Shown here in pieces: positions 55,516 to 64,000 of a DNA stretch of 64,000 bases. A program made the position numbers and the translations under genes. Every line of letters starts with the position of its first letter. The stretch's first letter is position 1. This DNA comes from Tsukamurella paurometabola DSM 20162 (lineage in GTDB: Bacteria; Actinomycetota; Actinomycetes; Mycobacteriales; Mycobacteriaceae): the NCBI RefSeq assembly GCF_000092225.1, contig NC_014158.1:2914001-2978000 (forward strand), written 5' to 3'. Below the pieces are notes generated by a model, which was given only the letters and a program-made list of their open reading frames with translations, was not told the origin of the DNA and did no database searches.

Positions 55516-57491
55516 TTGTGCTCCTCCCCGGACAGCGTCGCAGCGTCGGGACGCTCCATCGCAGCGTGGATGACGGCGGGCTCGTCGGCCGCGTCGTCCT
55601 CGTCGAACAGCGGACGGATGTCGCGCGCCGCCATGATCTCGTCGTTGCTGGTGCCGGCAGCGACCATCGGCCACACCTGGGCATCGGCGCCCACGATGAA
55701 GTCGATGACCACCGGACGGTCGTTGATCTCGCGGGCCTGCGCGATCACGGCGTCGACGTCCTCCTCGCGCTCGCAGCGGAAGGAGACGCACCCCAGGGCC
55801 TCGCCCAGCTTGACGAAGTCGGGGATCCGCATCGAATGCGTCGACAGGTCGGTGCTGGAGTAGCGCTGCTCGTAGAACAGCGTCTGCCACTGGCGGACCA
55901 TGCCCAGGTTGCCGTTGTTGATGACGGCCACCTTGATCGGCGCGCCCTCGATCGCGGCAGTGGCGAGCTCCTGATTGGTCATCTGGAAGCAGCCGTCACC
56001 GTCGATCGCCCAGACCTCCTTCTCGGGCGCGCCCATCTTGGCGCCGAGAGCCGCGGGGACCGCGTAGCCCATGGTGCCGAGACCGCCCGAGTTCAGCCAG
56101 GTGCGGGGCTTCTCGTACTTGACGAACTGGGCCGCCCACATCTGGTGCTGGCCGACGCCCGCGCAGTAGATCGCGTCGGGGCCGGCGGCGGCACCGAGAC
56201 GCTCGATCACGTACTCCGGGCTCAGAGCACCGTCGGACGGGGTGTTGTACGCCAGCGGGTAGGTCTCGCGGATGCCGTCGAGGTACTCCCACCACGCGGT
56301 GAGGTCCGGGGCCGCGATGGTGGCACGGTCCTCGGAGATCGCGGCGATGAGCTCGGCGATGACCTCCTTGCAGTCGCCCACGATCGGCACGTCCGCGAAC
56401 CGGTTCTTACCGATCTCCGCCGGGTCGATATCGGCGTGGATCACCTTGGCGTCGGGCGCGAACGAGTCGAGCTTGCCGGTGACGCGGTCGTCGAACCGCG
56501 CCCCCAGGGTGACGAGCAGGTCGGAGCGCTGCAGTGCGGCGACGGCGCCGACGGTGCCGTGCATGCCGGGCATACCCATGTGCTGCTGATGGCTGTCCGG
56601 GAACACACCGCGCGCCATCAGCGTGGTCACGACGGGGATACCGGTCAGCTCGGCCAGCTTGAGCAGCTCGTCGGAGGCCTCGGCCTTGAGCACTCCGCCG
56701 CCGACGTAGAGCACCGGCGACTTCGCCGCCGCGATGAGCCGCGCGGCCTCGCGGATCTGCTTGCCGTGCGGCTTGGTCACGGGCCGATAGCCGGGCAGGT
56801 CGATCTGCGGGGGCCAGGAGAACACGGTGTCCTCCTGCAGCACGTCCTTCGGAATGTCGACGAGCACCGCGCCCGGGCGACCGCTCTGTGCCAGATAGAA
56901 GGCCTCGGCGATCACGCGCGGGATCTCGGCGGCGTCGTAGACCAGGAAATTGTGCTTGGTGACGGGCATCGTGATGCCCGAGATATCGGCTTCCTGGAAG
57001 GCATCGGTGCCGATCAGCGGACGCCCCACCTGTCCGGTGATGGCCACGATCGGAACCGAGTCCATCTGCGCGTCGGCGAGCGGGGTCACCAGGTTGGTGG
57101 CGCCGGGGCCCGACGTGGCCATGCACACGCCGACCTTGCCGGTGGCCTGTGCGTAGCCGGTGGCGGCGTGGCCGGCACCCTGCTCGTGGCGCACCAGGAC
57201 GTGGCGCACCTTCGTGGAGTCGAGCAGCGGGTCGTAGACCGGAAGGATGCAGCCACCCGGAATGCCGAAGACCGTGTCCACACCGATCTCCTCGAGCGAG
57301 CGGACGACCGACTGCGCACCGGTGACGCGCTCGGGCGCTACCGTGCGGGCACCCTCGAGAACGCTGTGGGTGCTGTGTGCGAGGTCGACGTTCGACTTCG
57401 AGGCGGCGGGGTGCGCGCCGGGGATTCCGGCGCCGGGCTTGCGGGCCCCGGGCTTCTGCCCTGGGTGGGGCCGAGCGGTAGGTGCACTCAC
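55512..57491 (-). CDS. ilvB: Acetolactate synthase large (catalytic) subunit
   Basis: 659 residues. The Pro/Gly/Ala-rich first 50 residues are extra; the core starts [17 protein letters not shown]. Catalytic Glu lies in [16 protein letters not shown]; the thiamine-diphosphate/Mg motif is [19 protein letters not shown]...NGNLGMVRQ, and GAGxNLV-type [18 protein letters not shown] follows. First common step of branched-chain amino-acid synthesis; target of sulfonylurea herbicides. Preceded by a leader peptide and attenuator. Confidence 0.97.
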
Positions 57492-57576
57492 GGCTTGACC
57501 TTCTCGTGCTCGTGGAGATCTTCTGCGTTATGGACGGTTCGACTCGCGGCGTCGCCCGGAAGTCCATCCGGGCAAC

Positions 57577-57609
57577 AAAAAACCCCCGTCAGCGGTGGCT
57601 GAGCGAGGG
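57577..57609 (-). terminator. Attenuator hairpin in the ilvB leader
   Basis: On the minus strand CCCTCG-(C)-TCAGC and GCTGA-CGGGGG pair (11 bp, one bulge, one G-U) around CACC, followed by TTTTTT (57582-57577). A textbook intrinsic terminator 86 bp before the ilvB ATG and 39 bp after the leader-peptide stop. Confidence 0.85.
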
Positions 57610-57647
57610 TGGCGCGTCGATGCTGGTGTGAAACGGATGTAACCGGT

Positions 57648-57698
57648 TCAGGCGGCGACGCGCCGACCGATTACGAGGAGCTGGTAGCTGTGTTTCAC
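57648..57698 (-). CDS. ilvB leader peptide (attenuation; too short for standard calling)
   Basis: GTG 57698 opens a 16-codon frame, MKHSYQLLVIGRRVAA, ending TGA. Four consecutive codons for Leu-Leu-Val-Ile are exactly the end products of the downstream pathway, which is the hallmark of ribosome-mediated attenuation. The GTG coincides with the predicted transcription start, so translation is probably leaderless. GGTGTGAAAC at its 5' end is fully complementary to GTTTCACACC (57634-57625) between the peptide and the attenuator, giving an alternative fold controlled by ribosome position. Starvation for Leu/Val/Ile would stall the ribosome and favour read-through. Confidence 0.82.
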   Translation of the reverse strand: MKHSYQLLVIGRRVAA

Positions 57699-57735
57699 AC
57701 CAGTGAAAGTAGGCCCCCACGTACGCCTGCGTCAA
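57698..57735 (-). promoter_or_regulatory. ilvBNC promoter
   Basis: Minus-strand TTGACG (57735-57730), an 18-bp spacer and TACTTT (57711-57706); seven bases later lies GTG 57698. The spacing supports initiation at the first base of the leader-peptide codon. Confidence 0.65.
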
Positions 57736-57796
57736 ACCGGTGGGCACCCTCGTCTCACATTCTGAGATCTTGCTGACGCGTGCGACAATGCGTGTT

Positions 57797-58300
57797 ATGA
57801 GCGACAGCCCCGCCACCAAGGACTCGACCCGGATCGTGACCACCGATCACACCTCGGACACCTACGTGCCGATCGAGGCCGGCGATCGCGTCGTCTTCAA
57901 ACACCCGGGCATCGCATTGCTCGGCGTCGCCCTGTTCGCCGTGTGCCTCGCGCCCATCGTCGGACCGTGGACCGTGGGCCGGGCGATCGACGGCGGTAAC
58001 GCGAGCGTCGGCCTGCAGGTACTCGGCTGGGCCCTGCTCCTGGTACCCATCCTGTTCGCGGTGTGGATCCTGCGGGTACGCACCGTGATCGGCCCCGACG
58101 GCATCCGTTCCGTGCGGGTCGCCGGTAGCGACTCGATCGCCTGGGAGGATCTATCGGGGATTAGACTCGCCAACAACGGTGCGGTGTACGCCGTCCGCAC
58201 CGACGGCTCCGAGGTGCGCCTACCCGCCGTGACCCTGAGCCAGCTCCCCCGCGTCGCAACCGCCTCCGGTGGGCGCATTCCGGACATCACCGGGGAATAA
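57797..58300 (+). CDS. PH-domain-containing membrane protein
   Basis: 167 residues from ATG 57797 (an ATG three codons earlier is possible). Two hydrophobic segments (about 33-55 and 75-95) flank a short loop. A small C-terminal beta-rich domain has RTVIGPDGIRSVRVAGSDSIAWEDL, the bacterial PH-like (PF10756-type) signature. It corresponds in position to the small membrane protein next to ilvB in mycobacteria (Rv3004). GACAAT lies seven bases before the start, so it may also be leaderless. Function unknown. Confidence 0.8.
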   Translation: MSDSPATKDSTRIVTTDHTSDTYVPIEAGDRVVFKHPGIALLGVALFAVCLAPIVGPWTVGRAIDGGNASVGLQVLGWALLLVPILFAVWILRVRTVIGPDGIRSVRVAGSDSIAWEDLSGIRLANNGAVYAVRTDGSEVRLPAVTLSQLPRVATASGGRIPDITGE

Positions 58301-58378
58301 AACGCCCCCGCACAGGCTCCTTCTGTGTAGAGGGAATCCGCTACTCAGCCACTAGTTCAGATCCGAGGCTCACGTCCA

Positions 58379-60220
58379 ATGCCACCGCTCCGTTCACGCA
58401 CCACCACCGTCGGCCGCAACGCCGCGGGCGCCCGCTCGCTCTGGCGCGCCACCGGCCTCACGGACAGCGATTTCGGTAAACCCATCGTGGCGATCGCCAA
58501 CTCGTACACGCAGTTCGTTCCCGGCCATGTGCACCTCAAGGACATGGGCGAGATCGTCGCCGAATCGGTCCGCGCGGCGGGCGGCGTCGCCCGCGAGTTC
58601 CACACCATCGCCGTGGACGACGGCATCGCCATGGGCCACGGAGGCATGCTCTACAGCCTGCCCAGCCGCGAGATCATCGCCGACTCCGTGGAGTACATGG
58701 CGAACGCCCACACCGCCGACGCGCTGGTCTGCATCTCCAATTGCGACAAGATCACCCCGGGCATGCTCAATGCTGCGATGCGCCTGAACATCCCCACCGT
58801 GTTCGTCTCGGGGGGCCCGATGGAAGCCGGTAAGGCCGTCATCGTCGACGGGATCGCCAAGGCACCCACCGACTTGATCACCGCGATCTCCGCATCGGCC
58901 AACGACGCGATCGACGACGCCGGCCTCAGCGAGGTCGAGCGGTCCGCGTGCCCCACCTGTGGGTCCTGCTCGGGCATGTTCACCGCCAACTCGATGAACT
59001 GCCTCACCGAGGCGCTCGGCCTCGCCCTGCCGGGCAACGGTTCGACGTTGGCCACCCACGCCGCCCGTCGCGCGCTGTTCGAGCGGGCCGGCACCGTCGT
59101 GGTCGAGGCGGCCAAGCGTTATTACCGCGACGGCGACGAATCGGTGCTCCCGCGCAACGTCGCCACCCCCGCCGCGTTCCGCAACGCCATGGCCCTCGAT
59201 GTGGCGATGGGCGGTTCCACGAACACCGTGCTGCACACGCTGGCCGCCGCACAGGAGGGTGAGGTCGACTTCGACCTGTCCACCATCGACGCGATCAGCC
59301 GCAAGGTGCCCTGCCTGTCGAAGGTGTCGCCGAACAGCGACTACCACATGGAGGACGTGCACCGGGCCGGCGGAATCCCCGCCATCCTGGGCGAGCTGCG
59401 CCGCGGCGGACTACTGGAAACGGACGTGCACACCGTGCACGAGCAGTCCTTCGACAAGTGGCTCGACGACTGGGACATCCGTTCCGGCAAGGCCACCGAC
59501 GAGGCGCTCGAACTCTTCCACGCCGCCCCCGGTGGCGTGCGCACCACGCAGCCCTTCTCCACGAAGAACCAGTGGGAGAGCCTGGACACCGATCAGGTGA
59601 ACGGCTGCATCCGCGACATCGAGCACGCCTACACCGTCGAGGGCGGGCTGTGCGTGCTGCGCGGCAACATCGCCGTCGACGGCGCGATCCTCAAGACCGC
59701 GGGCATCGATGAGGAACTGTTCACCTTCGAGGGACCGGCCGTGGTGGTCGAATCGCAGGAGGAGGCGGTCTCGAAGATCCTCGGCAAGCAGATCAAGCCG
59801 GGCGACGTGGTGGTGGTCCGCTACGAGGGCCCCAAGGGTGGCCCGGGCATGCAGGAGATGCTGCACCCCACGTCCTTCCTCAAGGGCCGCGGGCTGGGCA
59901 AGCTGTGCGCATTGATCACCGACGGCCGGTTCTCCGGTGGCACCTCGGGCCTGTCCATCGGCCACATCTCCCCCGAAGCCGCGGCCGGGGGCGTCATCGG
60001 CCTGGTGGAGGACGGTGACCGCATCCGGATCGACGTGCACACCCGCGCCCTGGAAGTGCTGGTCGACGACGACGAGCTGGACCGCCGCCGGGCCAAGATG
60101 GAGGCCTCGGAGCGGCCGTGGCAGCCCAAGGACCGCCAGCGCACCGTCACCACCGCGCTGCGCGCCTACGCAGCCCTGGCCACCTCGGCCGATCGCGGCG
60201 CCGTGCGGCACGTGCCGTGA
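58379..60220 (+). CDS. ilvD: Dihydroxy-acid dehydratase
   Basis: 613 residues, of the long IlvD type. Fe-S cysteines are in [13 protein letters not shown] (first) and [19 protein letters not shown] (second); the catalytic region [14 protein letters not shown] and [19 protein letters not shown] follow, and the C-terminal [20 protein letters not shown] closes the active site. It makes the keto acids for valine, leucine and isoleucine. Transcribed away from ilvBNC, on its own. In M. tuberculosis the orthologue lies elsewhere, so its presence here is a lineage feature. Confidence 0.97.
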   Translation: MPPLRSRTTTVGRNAAGARSLWRATGLTDSDFGKPIVAIANSYTQFVPGHVHLKDMGEIVAESVRAAGGVAREFHTIAVDDGIAMGHGGMLYSLPSREIIADSVEYMANAHTADALVCISNCDKITPGMLNAAMRLNIPTVFVSGGPMEAGKAVIVDGIAKAPTDLITAISASANDAIDDAGLSEVERSACPTCGSCSGMFTANSMNCLTEALGLALPGNGSTLATHAARRALFERAGTVVVEAAKRYYRDGDESVLPRNVATPAAFRNAMALDVAMGGSTNTVLHTLAAAQEGEVDFDLSTIDAISRKVPCLSKVSPNSDYHMEDVHRAGGIPAILGELRRGGLLETDVHTVHEQSFDKWLDDWDIRSGKATDEALELFHAAPGGVRTTQPFSTKNQWESLDTDQVNGCIRDIEHAYTVEGGLCVLRGNIAVDGAILKTAGIDEELFTFEGPAVVVESQEEAVSKILGKQIKPGDVVVVRYEGPKGGPGMQEMLHPTSFLKGRGLGKLCALITDGRFSGGTSGLSIGHISPEAAAGGVIGLVEDGDRIRIDVHTRALEVLVDDDELDRRRAKMEASERPWQPKDRQRTVTTALRAYAALATSADRGAVRHVP

Positions 60221-60237
60221 TCCGCTGCACCCTGTGA

Positions 60238-60276
60238 CGATGAAGCCCCGGTCCGAAACGGACCGGGGCTTCATCG
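60238..60276. terminator. Hairpin terminator between ilvD and the DoxX gene
   Basis: Perfect 18-base arms CGATGAAGCCCCGGTCCG and complement with a three-base AAA loop, between two convergent genes. No U-tract. Confidence 0.85.
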
Positions 60277-60288
60277 TTGTCGGCGGAT

Positions 60289-61425
60289 CTAGCGTTTGAC
60301 CAAGGGGTTGGCGCCATTGAGCAGGATCCACACGGTGACCGCTGCGGCGACTGCGATGACCAGCCACACGAAGGATCCGATGTGCGGTCTGCGTGCCCAT
60401 CCCCGGTTGAAGTCGAGCGAGAGCTTGCCCGGGCCGGTGAGGATGATCGCGACGGAGGCGAACAGCAGCAGCAGCTCGAACTCCACCCCCTTGTCCTGCG
60501 AGAAGAACACGAAGCCGCTACCGAGCGTGGTCAGCTTGAACAACGTCGCCGAGAGCATCACGCCCACCGCGCCGGCCGCGGCGATCGGAGTGAGCAGGCC
60601 GATGATCAGCATCACACCACTGCCGAGCTCGACGACGCCGGTCGAGACCGCGATCACCTTGGTGAACCGCTCGAAGCCGAGCGACGGATCGGCACCGTTC
60701 TGCAGGTACTTGGTGAAGCCGTCGATACCGGGACCGCCCCAGATGCCGAACAGCTTCTGCGCACCGTGGGCGGCGAGGATCACGCCGACGGCCACGCGCA
60801 GCACCAGCAGCCCGAGGTCGGTGGTGCCGCGCTTGGCCGCCTGCTTGGCCGCGCGCAGTTCCTCGCTCTCATCGCCGACGGGCTTGCCGAATCGGCGTCC
60901 GCGGGGCGGCTCGAGGACGTCGGTCGCTGCGGCGCCGGCGGGAATGCCCTCGGCCTCGGCACGGGCCTGGGCCGCGCGCTCACGTCCCTTGCGCCGGTTG
61001 TGCAGCTTGCCGAACTCGTCGCGCTGTTCGCTCGAGAGTGCGGTCTCCTCGCCCGACGGTGCCGTACCGCTCGTCGAGATGGCCTCGGTCGCGGCGTTCG
61101 CAGCGGCGATCGCCGCCGCCAAATCGCTGGTGTCGGGGACCGACGTCGAGGCGGTTTCGGCGCCGTACGCGGCATCCGTCACGGCGGGATCCGCCCCACT
61201 CGCGGGCGTGGCGCTCGCGGCACCGGCATCGGTGGTGGTCGGCTCGTCGCGGTAGCGCGGCAGCACCGGCCCGAGGCCGATATCCGAATCGTCATGGGGG
61301 TCGAGCACGAACCCACCGGTCGGGTGCCGCTCACCGAACCGCGGCAGATCTCCCGTGGACGAAGTGTCCAGCGGGGACTGCGGGGCGTCGGTCGACTCTT
61401 TCTCGGTTCCGTCCTTGTCGCTCAC
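60289..61425 (-). CDS. DoxX family membrane protein with long disordered N-terminus
   Basis: 378 residues from GTG 61425. Residues 1-180 are acidic, Ala/Ser/Thr-rich and look disordered, with a basic cluster NRRKGRERAAQARAEAEG. The DoxX domain begins near residue 200 (LGLLVLRVAVGVILAAHGAQKLFG) and has four membrane segments, then a fifth at the end (SFVWLVIAVAAAVTVWILL). DoxX-type proteins form membrane oxidoreductase complexes and, in mycobacteria, help detoxify thiols and oxidants. Position matches Rv3005c beside lppZ. Confidence 0.85.
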   Translation of the reverse strand: MSDKDGTEKESTDAPQSPLDTSSTGDLPRFGERHPTGGFVLDPHDDSDIGLGPVLPRYRDEPTTTDAGAASATPASGADPAVTDAAYGAETASTSVPDTSDLAAAIAAANAATEAISTSGTAPSGEETALSSEQRDEFGKLHNRRKGRERAAQARAEAEGIPAGAAATDVLEPPRGRRFGKPVGDESEELRAAKQAAKRGTTDLGLLVLRVAVGVILAAHGAQKLFGIWGGPGIDGFTKYLQNGADPSLGFERFTKVIAVSTGVVELGSGVMLIIGLLTPIAAAGAVGVMLSATLFKLTTLGSGFVFFSQDKGVEFELLLLFASVAIILTGPGKLSLDFNRGWARRPHIGSFVWLVIAVAAAVTVWILLNGANPLVKR

Positions 61426-61501
61426 GCCACCCAGCGTAGAGCGCGCGCCGCCTCCCGGCCGGGAGCGAACCGCGCTCACTCCCAATCGGTAGGGTGGCGG
61501 C

Positions 61502-62620
61502 ATGAGTGAGGGGTCCCGGACGGCGCGGCGCACCGCGCTGGCCGCGTCGGTCGCCGCCGTGCTGTTGATCTCGGCGTGCGCCGATTTCAGCGGCAGCGAG
61601 TCGGCGCCCTTCACCGGACCGCCCACCGGCGGAGCGCCGACGACCACACCGCCGCAGTTGCCCACCAGTGCGGCTCCGAAACCACCCGGACCGTGCATCG
61701 ACCAGGATCCGCTGGTGCTCGCCACCTGCCTCACCGACCCCACGTCGCTGATCACCACTCCGGACCTCGAGCACGCCTACGTCGCCGAACGCGGCGGCAC
61801 CGTCCAGTACACGACCACCGATCAGGCCAGCCGGGAGGTGCTGCGGATCGGCGTGGACACGGCCGGCGACGGCGGCCTCACCTCGATCGCACTCTCCCCC
61901 ACCTACGACCAGGACCGGCTGTACTACGCCTACGTGAGCACTCCCACCGACAATCGGGTGGTGCGGGTGACACCGGGTGACGAGCCGAAGGTGATCCTCG
62001 CCGGCATACCCAAGGGGCCGCTGGGCAATGCGGGATCACTGCTGTTCGTGGGCCGTGATCTCATCGTCGCCACCGGTAACGCCGGGGATCAGGCCGCCGC
62101 ACGGGATCCGCGGTCCTTGGCGGGCAAGGTATTGCTGCTGCCCTCACCCGGCACCGTCACACCGACCGTGCCGGAGGTACTGGCGACCGACGGCGGAATA
62201 CGCGCCTCACTGTGCCAGGCCGGGCCGAAGGGACCGGTGTTCGTCGCCGACCAAGGCGCCACGGAGGACCGCCTGCGGGTGGTGACCCCCGGGTCGCCCA
62301 CCGGCGTCGCTTGGACCTGGCCCGACCGTCCGGGGATCGCCGGGTGCGCCGTGGTCGACGGTGGTGTGGTGGTCAGTCACAGCCGGGCCGGCCGCGTGGA
62401 ATTCGTTGTGCTGCCCAAGGGTTCGACGACCGCCGATAAGGAACCGCTGCCGATGCTCGATCGCAAGCGGTACGGCGTCTTCGGTCGGCTCGCGACCGGG
62501 CCGAAGGGGCTGCCGCAGGGCGTGACCACGAACAAGGCCACCGGCCCCGTCGCCCCGACGGACGATCGCGTCGTGCTGCTCCCCCTCCCGGGTGGGGACG
62601 CCGCCTCCGGCGAGGATTAG
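61502..62620 (+). CDS. lppZ: Lipoprotein with PQQ-type glucose/sorbosone dehydrogenase fold (LppZ)
   Basis: 372 residues. The signal peptide (RRTALAASVAAVLLISAC) ends in the lipobox ISAC, with the acylated Cys at about residue 26, followed by a Pro/Thr-rich linker. The rest resembles a soluble-quinoprotein-dehydrogenase beta-propeller (LVTTPDLEHAYVAERGG, LTSIALSPTYDQDRLYYAYVS). The typical catalytic His ligands are weakly preserved, so enzymatic activity is uncertain. It matches LppZ next to the DoxX gene in M. tuberculosis. Convergent with gatB, three bases apart. Confidence 0.87.
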   Translation: MSEGSRTARRTALAASVAAVLLISACADFSGSESAPFTGPPTGGAPTTTPPQLPTSAAPKPPGPCIDQDPLVLATCLTDPTSLITTPDLEHAYVAERGGTVQYTTTDQASREVLRIGVDTAGDGGLTSIALSPTYDQDRLYYAYVSTPTDNRVVRVTPGDEPKVILAGIPKGPLGNAGSLLFVGRDLIVATGNAGDQAAARDPRSLAGKVLLLPSPGTVTPTVPEVLATDGGIRASLCQAGPKGPVFVADQGATEDRLRVVTPGSPTGVAWTWPDRPGIAGCAVVDGGVVVSHSRAGRVEFVVLPKGSTTADKEPLPMLDRKRYGVFGRLATGPKGLPQGVTTNKATGPVAPTDDRVVLLPLPGGDAASGED

Positions 62621-62623
62621 CGC

Positions 62624-64000
62624 CTACTCGCAGGCGGCGAGCACCAATTCCCGGACGCGGGCAGCGTCGGCCTGACCGCGGGTGGCCTTCATGACATCGC
62701 CGACGATCTTGCCTGCGGCCTGCACCTTGCCACTCCTGATCTTCTCGACGATGTCGGGGTTCGCAGCGAGCGCGTCGTCGACGGCCTTCTGCAGGGCACC
62801 GTCGTCGCGGACCACCTCGAGGCCGCGGGCCGCGACCACCTCATCGGGCTCGCCCTCACCGTCGAGGACACCCACGATCACCTGTTGTGCCAGCTTGCTG
62901 GTGAGCTTGCCCTCCTCGACCAGGGCGATGACGCGGGCGACCTGCGCGGGCGTGATCGCCAGGGCGTCGAGCTCGACCTCACGAGAGTTGGCCTGCTGCG
63001 GCAGGAAGCTGCCCCACCAGGACCGGGCGGCGTCGGGGGTGGCGCCAGCGTCGACTGTGGCGATGATGGCGTCGATCGCCCCCAGGTTGACCAGGTCGCG
63101 CATAACCTCGTCGGACAGGCTCCATTCCTGCTGGATGCGGGCGCGACGCAGCCACGGCAGTTCTCCGATGGTGCCGCGCAGTTCCTCGACCAGCTCGGCA
63201 GCGGGCGCGACGGGAGCGAGATCGGGATCCGGGAAGTAGCGGTAGTCCTCGGCGCTCTCCTTGGGACGGCCCGGCGTGGTGGTGCCATCGCCCTCCTGGA
63301 AGTGGCGGGTCTCGAGAGTCACCTCGCCACCGGCGTCCAGCACGGCGGCCTGGCGGCGCATCTCGTACCGCACGGCCACCTCGACCGACTTGAGTGAGTT
63401 GACGTTCTTGGTCTCGGTGCGGGTGCCGAACTCGGTGGCGCCCTTGGGCTTGAGCGAGACGTTGGCGTCGCAGCGCATCGAACCCTGATCCATTCGGACA
63501 TCGGAGACATCGAGCGAGGCCAAGAGATCGCGCAGGGCCGTGACGTAGGCACGGGCGATTTCCGGCGCCCGCTCCCCGGCACCCTCGATGGGCTTGGTGA
63601 CGATCTCGACGAGCGGCACGCCCGCCCGGTTGAAGTCGAGCAGCGAGTGCGACGCCCCGTGGATGCGGCCCGTGGCCGAGCCGATGTGCGTCGACTTGCC
63701 GGTGTCCTCCTCCATGTGCGCGCGCTCGACCTCCACCCGCCAGACGGTGCCGTCCTCCAGGGGGACGTCGACGTAGCCGTCGTGCGCGATCGGGTCGTCG
63801 TACTGGCTGATCTGGTAGTTCTTCGGCTGGTCCGGGTAGAAGTAGTTCTTCCGGGCGAACAGCGACGACGGCCGGATCGAGCAGTTCAACGCCAGGCCGA
63901 TGCGAATGGCCGAGCGCACCGCCTCGTCGTTGACGACGGGCAGCGCGCCGGGCATCCCGAGGCAGGTGGGACACACCTGAGTGTTCGGCGCCGCACCGAA
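62624..64000 (-). CDS. gatB: Aspartyl/glutamyl-tRNA amidotransferase subunit B (5' end outside window)
   Basis: The last 459 residues are visible; the frame runs open through the right edge ([20 protein letters not shown] at the boundary). The N-terminal cradle with that CPTC motif and [20 protein letters not shown] is followed by helical and YqeY-like tail domains (from about residue 310 of the visible part), ending [10 protein letters not shown]. GatB binds tRNA and transfers ammonia to misacylated Glu-tRNA-Gln or Asp-tRNA-Asn. It complements the GluRS/tRNA-Gln genes at 38.6-40.5 kb. Confidence 0.96.
   Translation of the reverse strand, partial: FGAAPNTQVCPTCLGMPGALPVVNDEAVRSAIRIGLALNCSIRPSSLFARKNYFYPDQPKNYQISQYDDPIAHDGYVDVPLEDGTVWRVEVERAHMEEDTGKSTHIGSATGRIHGASHSLLDFNRAGVPLVEIVTKPIEGAGERAPEIARAYVTALRDLLASLDVSDVRMDQGSMRCDANVSLKPKGATEFGTRTETKNVNSLKSVEVAVRYEMRRQAAVLDAGGEVTLETRHFQEGDGTTTPGRPKESAEDYRYFPDPDLAPVAPAAELVEELRGTIGELPWLRRARIQQEWSLSDEVMRDLVNLGAIDAIIATVDAGATPDAARSWWGSFLPQQANSREVELDALAITPAQVARVIALVEEGKLTSKLAQQVIVGVLDGEGEPDEVVAARGLEVVRDDGALQKAVDDALAANPDIVEKIRSGKVQAAGKIVGDVMKATRGQADAARVRELVLAACE

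Noticed and set aside
57598-57617. T-box-like AGGGTGG sequence in the ilvB leader
   Set aside because: It is on the strand opposite to ilvB and lacks the full AGGGTGGNACCGCG; ribosome-mediated attenuation fits instead.
57589-57843. 84-codon open frame spanning the ilvB leader
   Set aside because: It starts upstream of the promoter, has no family resemblance, and its 3' end lies inside the attenuator; the short LLVI frame explains the region better.

Overview
The window is high-GC actinobacterial chromosome from the mycolic-acid lineage (Mycobacteriales; a Tsukamurella- or Gordonia-like genome is the best guess, not provable from one window). The evidence is the gene order from about 19.4 kb rightwards: recG, DAK2, ung, thiL, ddl, gpsA, cofC/fbiD, ppk, mutT1, hupB, leuD, leuC, iclR, tRNA-Glu/Gln, gltX, FAH, MFS, leuB, serA, ilvC, ilvN, ilvB, DoxX, lppZ, gatB. 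This tracks the M. tuberculosis Rv2973c-Rv3009c neighbourhood. The left third and a few insertions are accessory catabolic or regulatory modules.

1-9.5 kb is accessory. It holds an extradiol-type VOC protein overlapping a fumarylacetoacetase-fold gene (cut by the left edge) with a divergent TetR, a membrane-anchored HNH nuclease, a MmyB-type regulator divergent from an ACMSD-like amidohydrolase, a DJ-1/PfpI protein with an NmrA-like reductase, and a divergent acetoacetate-decarboxylase-like gene. An IS110-group element sits between that last gene and its terminator. The element's 250-bp non-coding end contains a hairpin whose loop matches the insertion site for 10 nt, as expected of a bridge RNA.

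9.5-19.4 kb is a tight eight-gene run (DinB-like, AtuA-like, acyl-CoA dehydrogenase, biotin-dependent carboxylase beta and alpha, second acyl-CoA dehydrogenase, enoyl-CoA hydratase, TetR). Its composition matches acyclic-terpene (atu) or leucine/isovalerate (liu) degradation, in which a branched enoyl-CoA is carboxylated and then hydrated.

19.4-47 kb is mostly core: DNA repair (recG, ung, mutT1), ribosome and translation (rpmB, gltX, three tRNA genes), cofactors (thiL, cofC), cell wall (ddl), polyphosphate (ppk), chromatin (hupB with a long Lys/Ala tail), leucine and serine synthesis (leuCD, leuB, serA). A TetR/flavin-oxidase pair and a carboxylesterase are insertions.

47-53.8 kb is an accessory lipid-type cluster: PucR-like regulator, AMP-ligase, DUF3556 membrane protein, CrtI-like FAD oxidoreductase and a convergent AurF-like diiron oxygenase. 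A CRP/GlxR-like palindrome lies ahead of the ligase. This is the best candidate here for an uncharacterised pathway.

53.9-64 kb carries ilvB-ilvN-ilvC, led by a leaderless 16-codon leader peptide with Leu-Leu-Val-Ile codons and an attenuator hairpin, then a PH-domain protein, ilvD, DoxX, lppZ and the 3' part of gatB (runs off the right edge).
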